64,000 nt of DNA from Toxonevra muliebris (lineage: Eukaryota; Arthropoda; Insecta; Diptera; Pallopteridae). Position numbers and translations under genes: made by a program. Shown one piece after another: positions 1 to 10,680 of this stretch. Each line of letters opens with the position of its first letter. The first letter of the stretch is position 1. A model generated the notes under the pieces. That model made no database searches and was not told where the DNA came from. It was given only the letters and a program-made list of their open reading frames with translations. The DNA lies in contig OY829328.1 of NCBI GenBank assembly GCA_963691655.1, forward strand, positions 28,601,890 through 28,665,889, written 5' to 3'.

Positions 1-184
1 GAAGAGCATTTTTCAGTGTTTTGACAAGCGTAGTTCGTGAAAACAGTAACAGATGTTTGTAAAGTGAGATTATGTTTTAATAGTGTTTCCCATGCACGTT
101 TTTTCGCCGATGTTGTTTTCTTGAAAAGCAAGTTGTAAATACTTGCAATAAGGATTTAAATAATTGTAAGTTCAGTGTCCTCTC

Positions 185-229
185 CGCATGCCACCTATAA
201 CTAAGAAATTTAGTTATAGATGGCATGCG
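185..229. repeat. Near-perfect hairpin
   Basis: Two 20-base arms (185-204 and 210-229) pair with a single C/A mismatch, with a loop of about 5 bases around AAA. The arms begin CGCATGCC. The hairpin starts just after a copy of the GTCCTCTCC motif that recurs through the first 2.1 kb, so it may be part of the same repetitive element. No coding role is visible. Confidence 0.75.
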
Positions 230-700
230 CGAATTTTCTCAGCCACATTGTTTTGAGTACAAAGCTAACTTAAAGCCATTGTCGTTGTGTAAGTTTTTCC
301 GAATTTTATAATCAACGTAAGTGGTAAAAACAGGGTAAAGGAGAGGACAAAAAATCACACTGCATTATAACCTAGGCAAGTTTAGAATTTCGAATTTGTG
401 TAATCTTGATGAAGATTTGGGTTTTTCATACATCGAAAGGAACACTTTTGCTGCTTGACACAGTAAGGGTGCGGTTGATGGTTATTTGGCGAAAGTGAGG
501 TCCGGAAATCTTAATGTTCACGCAGCGTTGAAATGCTGCCACAAAACAAACATTATTTTTGTTGAGGAGAAAAAGATGCATGAGAATCGAGTGCGTTCAC
601 GAGGGTAGGAAAATCGGCCTCGCACTATTTCATTCTTTTCGGAAATTAAACAAGTACTACATTTTTGCGTCTGAGGCTTCAAATTCGAACTCAGGCTGTA

Positions 701-912
701 TCTTCAAATCAGCAAAACGTAGGCGGTTCTGTGACTTTTGGTAAGAGAAGCGAAAATGTGTTTAGAGAAGAAGAGATTTTGAGGGGTGCGAACGACTCGG
801 AGTATCTTCTTCAAATCAGCAAAACGTAGGCGGTTCTGTGACTTTCGGTAAGAGAAGCGAAAATGTGTTTAGAGAAGAAGAGATTTTGAGGGGTGCGAAC
901 GACTCGGAGTAT
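701..912. repeat. 107-bp tandem duplication
   Basis: The segment starting TCTTCAAATCAGCAAAACG at 701 is repeated in direct orientation at 808. The copies differ by about one base (TTTTGG versus TTTCGG). The high identity suggests a young duplication. A possible 61-codon reading frame ends inside the first copy but has no recognisable product. Confidence 0.85.
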
Positions 913-1018
913 GCGCGTGGCTTGAAAATCCTCACACGATCTCAATCGCGCCATCTACTACGCATTTCCATCTGACTTTGTTTTGTGCAGTCATTTTCTC
1001 GTTTTGCATGTTGTGCTT

Positions 1019-1375
1019 TTAATTTTTAATTCTAAATGTATTGAACGTCTCCACGTGTTTTTTGTCGCTGATATTGTTAATTCGCATGGCTTTGGTCTTC
1101 TTGATGTTTATCTCGAGGCCCACGTTGCGTGACGCTCTTATTAAATGATCAAAATTTGCTTGCATGTCGCTGAGGTTGTGCGAGAACAGATATACCATAT
1201 ATCGTCTGCAAAATCCAATTCCTCGAGTTGATATGTTGGACTCCATGTTATGCCCCTCCTTTGTGAGAATACGGTCGCCATAACTTCGTCAAGCAATATT
1301 GCCAAGGGAAAGGGTGAAAGTGGGCATCCTTGTTTGAATCCTGCGTTAGTGATGAATGGCTCACTGTTAGTATTC
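1019..1375 (-). pseudogene. LINE reverse transcriptase fragment
   Basis: Read on the minus strand, about 1375 to 1250 encodes a piece resembling GFKQGCPLSPF...AILLDEV. It is followed by ELDFADD, the reverse transcriptase catalytic motif, and then by SHNLSDMQ...RNVGLEIN..KTKAMRIN. That order is typical of the RT domain of insect endonuclease-RT LINEs. The fragment is short, lacks the endonuclease and 5' RT motifs, and needs frame changes, so it is a dead copy. Family knowledge supports non-LTR retrotransposon; the clade is not resolved. Confidence 0.8.
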
Positions 1376-2497
1376 CCATAGCCGTTCGATATTGTTGACT
1401 TATTATTTATATCAGTTTCATTTTAATTTTTTAGTTTCAAACTTAATTTTCATAAAAGTTGTAAATGACTTAAATTACTGTACGCTCAATAAAATTAGCG
1501 AAATTTCGTACATAACTGAGTCATCTTAAATTTTTCCCTTTAGTTTAAATACCTGTTCATTGGTGATGTATGCAATAAAGATGTAGTTGGATGTATACCA
1601 AACTGGTATACTTCATATGAATTTACTTTGCTTTAAATAAATATCTATTAATTTTATTTACTTATGTAATTACTTAGAAACATTTACAATTTTCAGATAT
1701 CAAACATTTGCTGAGCCGATTCTCCATATAACATAAAAATGTAAAAGAGCGATCGTACTTGTCCTCTCCGTTACTATTGGCTGTCCTCTCCGTTACTTTT
1801 CCCATGTTTTTTCTCTCATTATATAATTATTTTTCAAACGAAACCATTAGGATTTTCGTAAGTTACAAAGGTCCATGAATCGTCAAAAAAAAATTCGACT
1901 CTACAGCTCGCTGGCATTCGCAAAATTTGGGACTTGAAATTGAAAATAAAGATTTCCCATATCGTACGCGTCCTCTCCGTTACCCACTTTGTTGATGTGT
2001 AACTTAGACGGACTCATTATTTTTTTAACGAGACTTTGGTGGTAAGAACTTGTTATCGGACCCTCAAAAGCCCCTAGTATCTAAGGAAAATATCAATTAA
2101 TTGTATGCGATAAATATTATTATAAAAGTCCCCTTGTCCTCTCCATTACTTTGTAATGGCCGTTAAGTAAATGGAAATTCAAATGAGAGAAGCGAGATAA
2201 TAGAAGGGAAAAGATTAAAAAATATAAATAAATATATAATATATATAGTTTAAGGTATTATAATTCAAAACTAACAGGGTTTTATGAACATTTAATGTCT
2301 CGTGGGAATAATTATATTATTTTAATTAAATTTTCAGCCACTTCAGGTTCTTGAAAAAAGTCACAAACATCAAGGAATGAATTAAATTTTCGACTCCATT
2401 TTTGAAAAATATCGCATAATAGACAGAATGTCGAAAAAGGTTCCACTGGAGTGCAACTTTAAAACTTTTATCATAATATTAAAATTTTGACAGAAGT

Positions 2498-2510
2498 AAC
2501 TAGTTATTTT
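2498..2510. repeat. SINE target-site duplication, left copy
   Basis: AACTAGTTATTTT immediately precedes the tRNA-like head; an identical copy follows the CCTAA tail at 2824-2836. Confidence 0.85.
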
Positions 2511-2823
2511 GACGACCTCGATAGCCTAGTGGATAGTGCACTAGACTTTCATCTGGGAGGTTCGGGTTCGATTCCCGTCTTCGTCTGGTGGTTAATTTCC
2601 ATTTCTTTCTTATATTCACTATCAATATGAAGTGTATGAGAATTATAAGATAGTGTACAAGTACACACATTGGTTGGTAATGGCAAAACCACCAAGCCGA
2701 TAAAAAATTGCCACACCGCCGTTCGGAATCGGCGTTAAACTGTAAGTCCAACTATGTGGTATCACAATGGGCCGTTCAGGCCTAAGTGTGTCTCTCGACA
2801 GCCACTCCAACCTAACCTAACCT
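2511..2823 (+). mobile_element. tRNA-derived SINE, complete insertion
   Basis: The 5' end is tRNA-like: an A-box-like TAGCCTAGTGG at 2522-2532 and a B-box GGTTCGATTCC near 2567-2577 form an internal RNA polymerase III promoter. The anticodon-loop region (CTTTCAT) resembles tRNA-Glu, but the acceptor stem pairs imperfectly, so this is not a functional tRNA gene. An unrelated body follows, and the 3' end is a CCTAA repeat (2811-2825). The insertion is bounded by identical 13-bp direct repeats, AACTAGTTATTTT, at 2498-2510 and 2824-2836. These are the target-site duplications expected from LINE-driven retroposition. Confidence 0.85.
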
Positions 2824-2836
2824 AACTAGTTATTTT
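2824..2836. repeat. SINE target-site duplication, right copy
   Basis: Identical to 2498-2510. It overlaps the last AA of the CCTAA tail by two bases, so the exact 3' boundary is ambiguous by two bases. Confidence 0.85.
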
Positions 2837-3426
2837 TAAAAATCGGCTGACTCTAAGTTTACCAATGAAAAAGAAACAAAGAATTTCACTTTCTTGACAA
2901 TGTATTCATACGAAATTTGTTCGACAGGTATGACGCATTTTAATCAGATAGAATAAAAATTTCTCTTCCTAACATCTAAACTTCCTAACATTGAAACTTC
3001 AAATAATTACTAATGAATCGAAGTTGGATACTCATCATATGTGTAAATGCAGTTTGTTTGAAGTCCAGTGCAGTATTTCTAAGAAATATGTTTAACCATT
3101 ATTTCTTAGAATGTATTTAGTATTCAAATATCATATCCACTATCGGATCCAAATGCTTCCGAGGGGGAGTTATTTTAGTTTCATCCCTTTAAAATTTGTT
3201 TTGATTCATTGCAAATGATCACAATCTAAGAGATTTTCAGCAGTAAGTGGGGAAAGGGGGAAACTATACCTTCCCCTCTACACACCCGCCGCCCCCTCTC
3301 CCTCCCGCCTCCCCCTTTTCCTTTCTGCTTGTTATCATAGCAGCATCGATTTTAAAGAAACGATTTTGTACTGCAGTGGACCCAAGCACTCCTATGTTTC
3401 TTAACTTAAATGTTTTAGGTAAGTAT

Positions 3427-3743
3427 TAGTGATGTAACGGATGCCAGTTTAGTGGATGCGGGTTCAAATATGACTATCAAAAGTTGATCAAGATAGTGTT
3501 AAATTATATTTAACAAAAAAAAAATATATATAGTTTTGCTGCTTAGATTTTTTTTGCCAAAAACCAAATTAAGTAGTATAAGAAACTAAAGAAACATTTT
3601 CACAAACAGAATTGAGAAAATTTTTGTAAGTGCAGTTTACCTAATTAAAACAGTCGTTTTACATCGCAAAAAAAGAAAATGTCAACATCATGCGAATGTT
3701 TCGCATATAGCGAATGCGAATGCAGACATCCGTTACATCATTA
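3427..3743. mobile_element. Inverted-repeat MITE, hAT-like
   Basis: The left end TAGTGATGTAACGGATG (3427-3443) and the right end (3727-3743) are inverted copies of each other with one mismatch in 17 bases. The interior is AT-rich without coding potential, as expected of a miniature non-autonomous DNA transposon. The terminal sequence resembles hAT-type MITEs known from insects, but I cannot show a clean 8-bp target duplication, so the superfamily is tentative. Confidence 0.65.
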
Positions 3744-4547
3744 CTATATATGTATGTATGTATACTTAAATGCATATTGTACTATTTTGTTTTTTTTTCC
3801 TTACTATAAATGACCAATGGCTCGTTAACTTGAAAAGCTTAATGTGGCAATTATAAGGTGCAACATAAAAAAGTTATTTATACTTATTTTTTTTAAGTGT
3901 ATAGTAAATACTTCATATGTGGAGGACAAATAGTTAGTACACAATGGATACAATGAAGTGTGTAGTTAAAATAATAAAGAAAAGAGATTTTATTTGTATT
4001 AAATTCTTTTATGAATTTTTCACTTAATTGAATTAAATTTTTATATAAAAGAGCAGAATGATGTCATATTAAAAATAGTTAATACACACATGTTTAATAT
4101 TTTCATTCATTAAAGTCAACTGTAGACTTCATAGAGCAAGTTCAATTTAATAATACAAGTATATAAATTATAAAAGACATTAAAATATAAATCTATTTAT
4201 ATGTAGGTATACAAAAATATTTAAGAAAACTAAATAAATTTTAAATGTATTTATAGTTAGTAGATAAGAACATAATCATGGACTAAGATGTGAATGTGTA
4301 GAATAAAAAGTACTATGAGGTCACATTATTATTATAAATGAAATTGCTTTATAGAAAATGATTTATGTACAATAACAACAAAACATTATATCAATTAAAG
4401 CCAAGTAGGTACATACTTACAAACTTATGAGTCATGTACAGTGGAACCTGTTAAGTTGGACACTCGAAGATTTTGTTTCCAAATAAGCTACTTCAGTTTA
4501 TAATGAAGACGCTTCACAACTCACATATTAAAATGGGGCCGTGGACA

Positions 4548-6052
4548 CAAGGCCGTATTTAGGGGGAGGTTTTGGGGGTTCTGACCCCTCCTCCCCCCCT
4601 CCCCCCTGAAATGTGGAAACTTTCTTCTAATTTTTTATATTAATTTCCAGTGGACGGAAATTAAAATCTATTGGAAGATTTTTGAATATTTTTTACTTCC
4701 ATCGGTTCTTTTCTAAAAAGTCATGTAAATTTGAAATCTTAGTAACACTATGCGACCAAATCTGATTTATTTTCTTTGACATGAGGCTTGATTTCAGATT
4801 CAAAAAGAGAAGATGATGCTGAGCAATCCTGCATTCATAGTTTTTCTATGTCAGTAACTGTTTTTGATTTGAAGCTTCATCGTGAAACATTTTGAAAAGT
4901 TTAAAAATTATTAAAAAATAGAAAAAACTATCGGATCCTTGTAAAATTAGACTTATGTGAAAAGTAATACAAAGCAATATTTTATTATGCTAAACTTGTA
5001 CGCCATATTTGATTCGGAGTTTTGAATTTTTAAAATCTGACTGCAGATATGTAACCAGCGCCCCTTAAAACACTGCGGACCACTGCACTTTTAATTATGT
5101 CTGGCTGTGAGTGTGAGTAAGATAAAATCCGTTCTTTGTAAATTTTTTGCTGCACCCGTAAACACATCCCCTGCTTTAAGGGCGCATGAAAACAATATGA
5201 CTTAGAGTTTATTTGAAAGGGCATGATTTAGCTTTTAATTCCTAATTTTCGAAGTTTCTAACACGTCAGGATTCTGCTCTACAATTTCTCAAAAATGACC
5301 AAAAACGGTATTTTTAGTGATTTCAGTCCCAATTTTTCTAAAATGTGCCGTGATGCGAAGTTTCTGACCTCTGATTTATTTTCAGCTAGGAACCATATTA
5401 TTCGCCAAACCCATGCAGGGCTGTGTTATTGGATCAGCTTCAAAATTTTTGGAGACAATCTTAAAATGAAATAAATTCTTTAACCCATTATTGCTCAGAG
5501 CACCCCGACTCGGAAGATCTCTTTTAATGCTGTGACTGCACGAATTTAGGGAATATATGCCAACTTCATCCGGGTTCCTCATAATTGATAATGGCCCGAA
5601 TTCCCACTGATAATCATTTGAAAAAATTAGCCTCTAAATATTTTTAGCATTATTGGTCATTATTTTAACTTTGGGTAATGGAAAGTCAAGGAGTTATCGA
5701 AATTATGTCCTTGACGTTAAAAAAATGCAGTGGAATTCATATTGAATAATATTTATTTGAAAAAATTTAAATTGATTATTCTGTGATTTTTTTTTTTTGT
5801 AATTTTCAACCATTTGTTTTTAGGTTAAGATTAAAAAAAAACTTGGAAAGAACAATTCCTAAAGCTTCAAGGCATTTATCCACTCTTGTCCCTTGACTGA
5901 TAGGGTCCAACAAATGCATCATCGTATCTAATTTATTTATTTAAACATCAGTTTCATAAAAATTATTTATGAATATTTTCTTCGAATGAAAACCCACCCC
6001 ACATCCGCCTCCCCCCTCCCCCCCCCGAAAAAAAATCCTGGCTACGGCCCTG
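4548..6052. mobile_element. Non-autonomous hAT-like transposon
   Basis: The element starts CAAGGCCGTA and ends with the complement of CAGGGCCGTA (6043-6052). Just inside each end lies a G-rich or C-rich tract (4558-4605 and 6007-6026). The flanks 4540-4547 (CGTGGACA) and 6053-6060 (CGTGTACA) match at 7 of 8 bases. An 8-bp target duplication plus CAGGG-type termini fits the hAT superfamily. The 1.5-kb interior has only short reading frames that I do not recognise as transposase, so the copy depends on an element elsewhere. Confidence 0.7.
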
Positions 6053-8849
6053 CGTGTACAATTACAGTGGTAAACAAGTATTTGAGAGCTTGTGCAAAAA
6101 AAAAAGAAACGTTAAAATGAAAAAAGCCTCAATAGTTCGAAAACTCTATAATTATAAACCTCTATAATTCCAAGAATTTGTCTCTTCCATTGAGATTCAA
6201 ATCATCGAGGTTCAACTGTATTTAATCAATCATTTGGCTTTTGATTAATTTCTATACTCGCTGTAGCCCTTTGTTCTTCTTCGTTGTGCTCACTTTGTAT
6301 GTAGCGAATTCTTTAAATATTTCCTACTTATTTTTGAGTTATTACAAATTCAATTCTCATATTTTGTCTTCACAAATGAAAAACTTGCAAATAAAAAACG
6401 AAAAGCTTTTTTCCAAATCATTACAGATTTTCTAAACTTCATCCAACGATTTTTTTTTGTTTTCAAATTGTAATTTTATTTTCAATACCACAGTATAATA
6501 ATATGAACAACATTGATATACTCAAAACTGATTTTTTTTGAATTTCTTATATCTGACTCTACATAATTCTCCTCATCTGCTAAAATATTCATTTTATATT
6601 TAATAGAATCAATAATTCTAACCTAAATCACAGACATTCTACATTAATATCATACAAATAAACATTGACTAAGCTGACTTATTGAATTGTAAAACATTTC
6701 AAAAATATCAAAAAATATTAAGGTTTGCCAATATGAAAAGCATATACATATCTATTGACGTACAAATAAACATTGAAGATGAACATATATTGTATAATGT
6801 TATGTTGAAAAATTCAATAAAGAAATTAAAAATGAAATATTGAAAATACACATACATTTGCACTATGCATGAATGTATTTTATAATCGCATATATAAATA
6901 TATATATATAAAACAATCAAAGCTGTCAATACCAAGTAAGGAGCAACAACTCTCTATCACATACCCATACACATGCATACGAACACATTTCCCATACATT
7001 CTGCACACATACGCTAAAATGTCAAACAGTCATATTTAGAAGGGGATTTCATATTGAGCTCATAAATACACTTAACCTAATAATATATCATAAAATAAAA
7101 TGAACGAAGAAAAAAACTTATAAAAGCTTAACTCCCATTTCCATTCTCTTTCTGCCATTCAATCGCTAGTTCCTTTTTAAAGAACATTTCATATGTATGA
7201 AATATTACCTTTTTCAATAGCAAAAATCAGTCATTTCGTCAAAATTACAAAACATTTATAAATGTATATGTATGAATGTGAAAGTATGTGTGCTTGGGTA
7301 TAGGTATTTGTGTGTACATATGTATGTATGTGTATGTATGTGCCTGCTAAAATATTATCTAGCTTACAAATATGTATGTATCTATGTATCTGAATGTTTA
7401 GACGATTGAAAGTTGTCCTGCAAAAATTTCTAAAATTCACAAATATTTTTCGGCAATTTCATATATGTATGCGCCACACACCCATGCACAGCATATACAT
7501 ACATAAACACACACAAACATGCTTCCCTTTTGTGCCTACATTTACAATTTATGGGCAAATCGTTGCATTCATATAGACTTGTGTGTGTTTGTGTGTGTGT
7601 GTATAAGAAAGAGAGAGAATTTGTGTGTTTTGATGTCTCGTTGATTTTTATTGTTGTCGGGTAGCAACAACATTGTGTTGCTGCTACTGTTGCTTGTCGA
7701 GGGATTTGCTAAAGTTGTTGAGTTGATTTTGTTGCTCTTTGTTGTTTGCATTCTCTCTTTTTTTGTTTGCTAAATGGATTTAATAATACCCAAACATTTA
7801 TGTTGTATGCCTTTTCAAAATTTTTGAAAGGTTTTAGATTTCTAAATTGTTTGAGCATGTTGCAAAATATTTGTCAAAACGATTTTGTGATAGAAGTTGA
7901 TTTAATCTCACTTTTTGTGCGTTTTATTCAAATTTTAGATATCGTTAATAAGCTGTATATGCTTAGAATATTTTAATCTGAGGATAGTTATATTCTAATC
8001 TTAAGCTATATGGTATATTTGTTGAGCTATTTGACATACTCCAATCCAAGTTACAACTCTTCAACAATTCAACGATTGTAAATAAATAGACAGAATAGAT
8101 AGAAAATTTGATAGAAGTGATGGAAAGATAATCGCTAAAACTTATGTAAATTAACTAGTTGCGGATCTTATATTGAAGTTTTCCAATATTTATAACCCGA
8201 TATTTTAAAATAAACAGAGATAATATCGGAGAGTGTTATCTATTAACGTTATTTCTACAAAACGTAACTTTTTTAATTAGGTAAGCGGCCATTAGAAAAT
8301 TAGTGGGTTTTCCACTCCAGCTACTACATAACTTAAGGCGTAAAAGATAACTCAGCTGATACCGAGGAAGAAGCTTAGATTCCTATTAACTGAGGAACGA
8401 AATTGTGCCACCTAGTTTTGATGAGATCAGGTAACCAATACAACAATTAAAGCTAAGTTAGTAAAACAGCAAAAGAAGATGTTGTTAAACTAGAACTACT
8501 TCTTGACGAAGAACAAATATTAGCCGATCTATTGCAAAGTATTGTAAAGTAGTGTACCGATAAGAAGTTTACCTCCATTATGGATGAAGGCATCGTCGTA
8601 AAACTGCCAATATGTCTACATATATGGCTTCTCAGTTTCCACAACTGTTTAAATCTATGTAATTTTAGGAAGGCCACATAAAATAGGAAATTCCCGGAAC
8701 TATGAATGAGCAGATTTTCGACACCACAGAAGTTTCGTTGATTAATCTAACTTGCTTCTGATAATTATCAAACAATCCACTGAACGGCATTAACCTTCAT
8801 ATATGATGTGTTCCCATTAAGGGTAGTGTAAGTAATATTGGATATCTCT

Positions 8850-9030
8850 ACAAAGAAAGCGAGTACCCTTGAAGCTCATTAGAATCAGTATGACGGTATA
8901 GAACAATTACACAACACCAACGCTGAAATCAAGCACAGATGTCCACTTTCACCATATCTCTTCGCAATTTTGCTGAATGAAGTTGCGACCAACGTTTCCA
9001 AAAGAACAAAAATCTGATTATTCAACGTAT
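8850..9030 (+). pseudogene. LINE reverse transcriptase fragment
   Basis: A short plus-strand stretch around 8922-9017 encodes NAEIKHRCPLSPYLFAILL followed by NEV and a stop soon after. It corresponds to the G(F)KQGCPLSP...AILLDEV block of the RT fragment at 1019-1375, so the two may come from related elements. Only this block is recognisable. The surrounding 8.2-9.5 kb shows no other domain that I can name. Confidence 0.6.
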
Positions 9031-9060
9031 GTATAAAGTCAACCCTCAATATAGAAATGA

Positions 9061-10297
9061 AATTTTGTTAAATTTCACACAAAATCACCCAGAAGCTACA
9101 AGCATTCTGGTCTAATCCGAAAAGGAATGATGGCCTCTGAAACCTGAAAACCTGGAGGTTGGATATAACATATTCTAAGAAAAGCAGAGAACAGTATCAC
9201 GAGAATGTCGGTTGATTAGAGCCAACAAGGAAACAGACGTTGTGGGTGATCAGAGAAAACATTTAGATGCTCCAGACTTTTAGTATATACGGAAAAATAG
9301 CGACACAAAATAGAGTTAGATGAAAATGGATTGTAATTGGAGGGATATATAAAAGAATCTTTAACTGTGTCGTTCACGGCCCACGATCCACTGATAAAAC
9401 ACTGAAGAGGAACGGAGGATTCAGGACTACGAAAAGTCTTGATGTCCGATAGTTTCAAATAAGGTTAGAACGGGCTTATTTGGGGGGAAAATGAAAAGGA
9501 ACAGCTTCTTTTAAAATCCTTTCCACTCTCCAACTCTCTCCGACTTATATCCCTTCGCTACTCTATTTCTAATGAGCACACAGCTTTATTGCTTGATATC
9601 TTGTATTGCTTTTTTAAAGCGCTTTTCTTCTTTTTCATTTCAAATTCTCGAACAGCAGGTGTTATGTATGTATAATAAAAGTTTTTAATATATAGCTTCA
9701 GCTAGAGCTCGTCTATAATCTCGGTTAAGTTGTCATCTAGATGAAAGTCCATTTATTGGGTCGGCTCCTAATGTGGGTCGCGAACGTTTTTTCGTTTCTT
9801 TCCACTGGCAGCACCAATGATTTGATATTGGCAGTCACGTTTTTTGACGCTCTCACTTTCTATGTGGTTTTGGTCTTCATTAAAAACGGTGAGTAGATGT
9901 AGTCTGTTTATTAATCGTTTCTTTATATGATTTCAAAGTATATGCAGTGCAAAAACATTTTTGTGATGCCATGTCAAATTGGCTACTTAATCTTAATATG
10001 GACCACAATGTGTATCCTAAAGTTTAGGATACACGTTAAGAATACACTTTAGGGCACAAACATTTTTTTTGGACAAGGACAAGGACCTTCAGAAAATCGA
10101 ACATTTTTCCCATTTTTTTTGATAAATCCATAAGCTGTCATAAGCAAAAACATAGCTATTTACAATACCATTTGTGTGGTATTTTAAATTTTAAAAAATA
10201 TTTTCATGGTGAAAATTGATGCCCAAACAGCAAAACATGACCCACTGTATACTATATATTTAGTTAATATGAAAAACGAATCTTCTGTGTAACTTAC
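9061..10297. other. Non-coding stretch, probable luna intron
   Basis: AT-rich DNA between an RT fragment and the zinc finger 1 exon of luna. It holds one strong palindrome (10010-10034). The exons for zinc fingers 2 and 3 should lie on this side but were not found down to position 1, so the intron after zinc finger 1 is at least about 10 kb in this assembly. Confidence 0.6.
10010..10034. repeat. 25-bp perfect palindrome
   Basis: Arms GTGTATCCTAAA (10010-10021) and TTTAGGATACAC (10023-10034) flank a single central G. A related AATACACTTTAGGGC follows at 10040-10054. It sits about 260 bp beyond the donor site of the luna zinc finger 1 exon, inside the intron. The dyad could bind a dimeric protein or be transposon debris; the sequence alone does not decide. 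Confidence 0.7.
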
Positions 10298-10435
10298 CGG
10301 TATGCGTCCGTTGATGCGCTTTCAAATGTGAACTTTTCGTGTAGACTTTTTTGCAACCCAGAAATTGGCACTTATGTATTCGGCGCTTCGCATCGGGGCT
10401 GTGATCATGTTGTCGCTGGTGGTTTTTTGTTGTCA
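10298..10435 (-). CDS. luna: luna (KLF6/7-type factor), exon with zinc finger 1
   Basis: Minus-strand exon of 138 bases bounded by an acceptor (TACAG ending at 10436) and a donor (GTAAGT starting at 10297). It encodes a basic lead-in (DAKRRIHKC) and then a complete C2H2 finger, [20 protein letters not shown] ending RTHTG. This is nearly identical to finger 1 of vertebrate KLF6 and KLF7. The exon enters in phase 1, matching the upstream exon (T + TG gives Leu), and leaves in phase 1 within the HTG linker, where the EKPY linker to finger 2 should follow. KLF fingers bind GC/CACCC-box DNA in the nucleus. Fingers 2 and 3 are not in the window. Confidence 0.93.
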
Positions 10436-10680
10436 CTGTAAGAAAAAAAATGTATATAACAAATACGTTCTAACTAGAAAGCATTAAATCCATAACTAAA
10501 AACAAAAGTCGTTCGATTCACGATCCTCAGCACGCTTAAAGTCGCTTGTATTAAAATTTGTATATGTAATAGCAGTAATACTCAGCTTCAATCATCTTCA
10601 AATCTGCTCACAATGATAAGTAATTTGAACTTGAGAGTATAAGCGACTTTAAGTGAGTATTAGTTTATTTTCAAACTTAC
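10436..10680 (-). other. luna intron between low-complexity and finger 1 exons
   Basis: A 245-bp intron with donor GTAAGT (10680 downward) and acceptor TACAG (10440-10436). Phase 1 on both sides. It is short compared with the intron that must follow the finger 1 exon. Confidence 0.88.

Larger units (their letters stand above)
176..2149. repeat. Cluster of six GTCCTCTCC(G)TTAC motifs
   Basis: The motif GTCCTCTCCGTTAC or a close variant occurs at 176, 1761, 1783, 1970 and 2136 on the plus strand, and at 335-348 on the minus strand. Copies at 1761, 1783 and 1970 share the full 14 bases. The copy at 2136 differs by one base, the copy at 176 diverges after CTCCG, and the inverted copy differs by one base. 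Short motifs repeated in both orientations are typical of subterminal repeats of DNA transposons, which is my inference. No transposase is visible between the copies. Confidence 0.6.

Noticed and set aside
2511..2585. Functional tRNA gene (Glu-like)
   Set aside because: A and B boxes are good, but the acceptor stem and anticodon stem pair poorly and the sequence runs into a SINE body bounded by target duplications.
9720..9900. Possible mariner or other transposon end near GGGTCGGCTCCTAATGTGGG
   Set aside because: No inverted partner, target duplication or transposase motif could be found.
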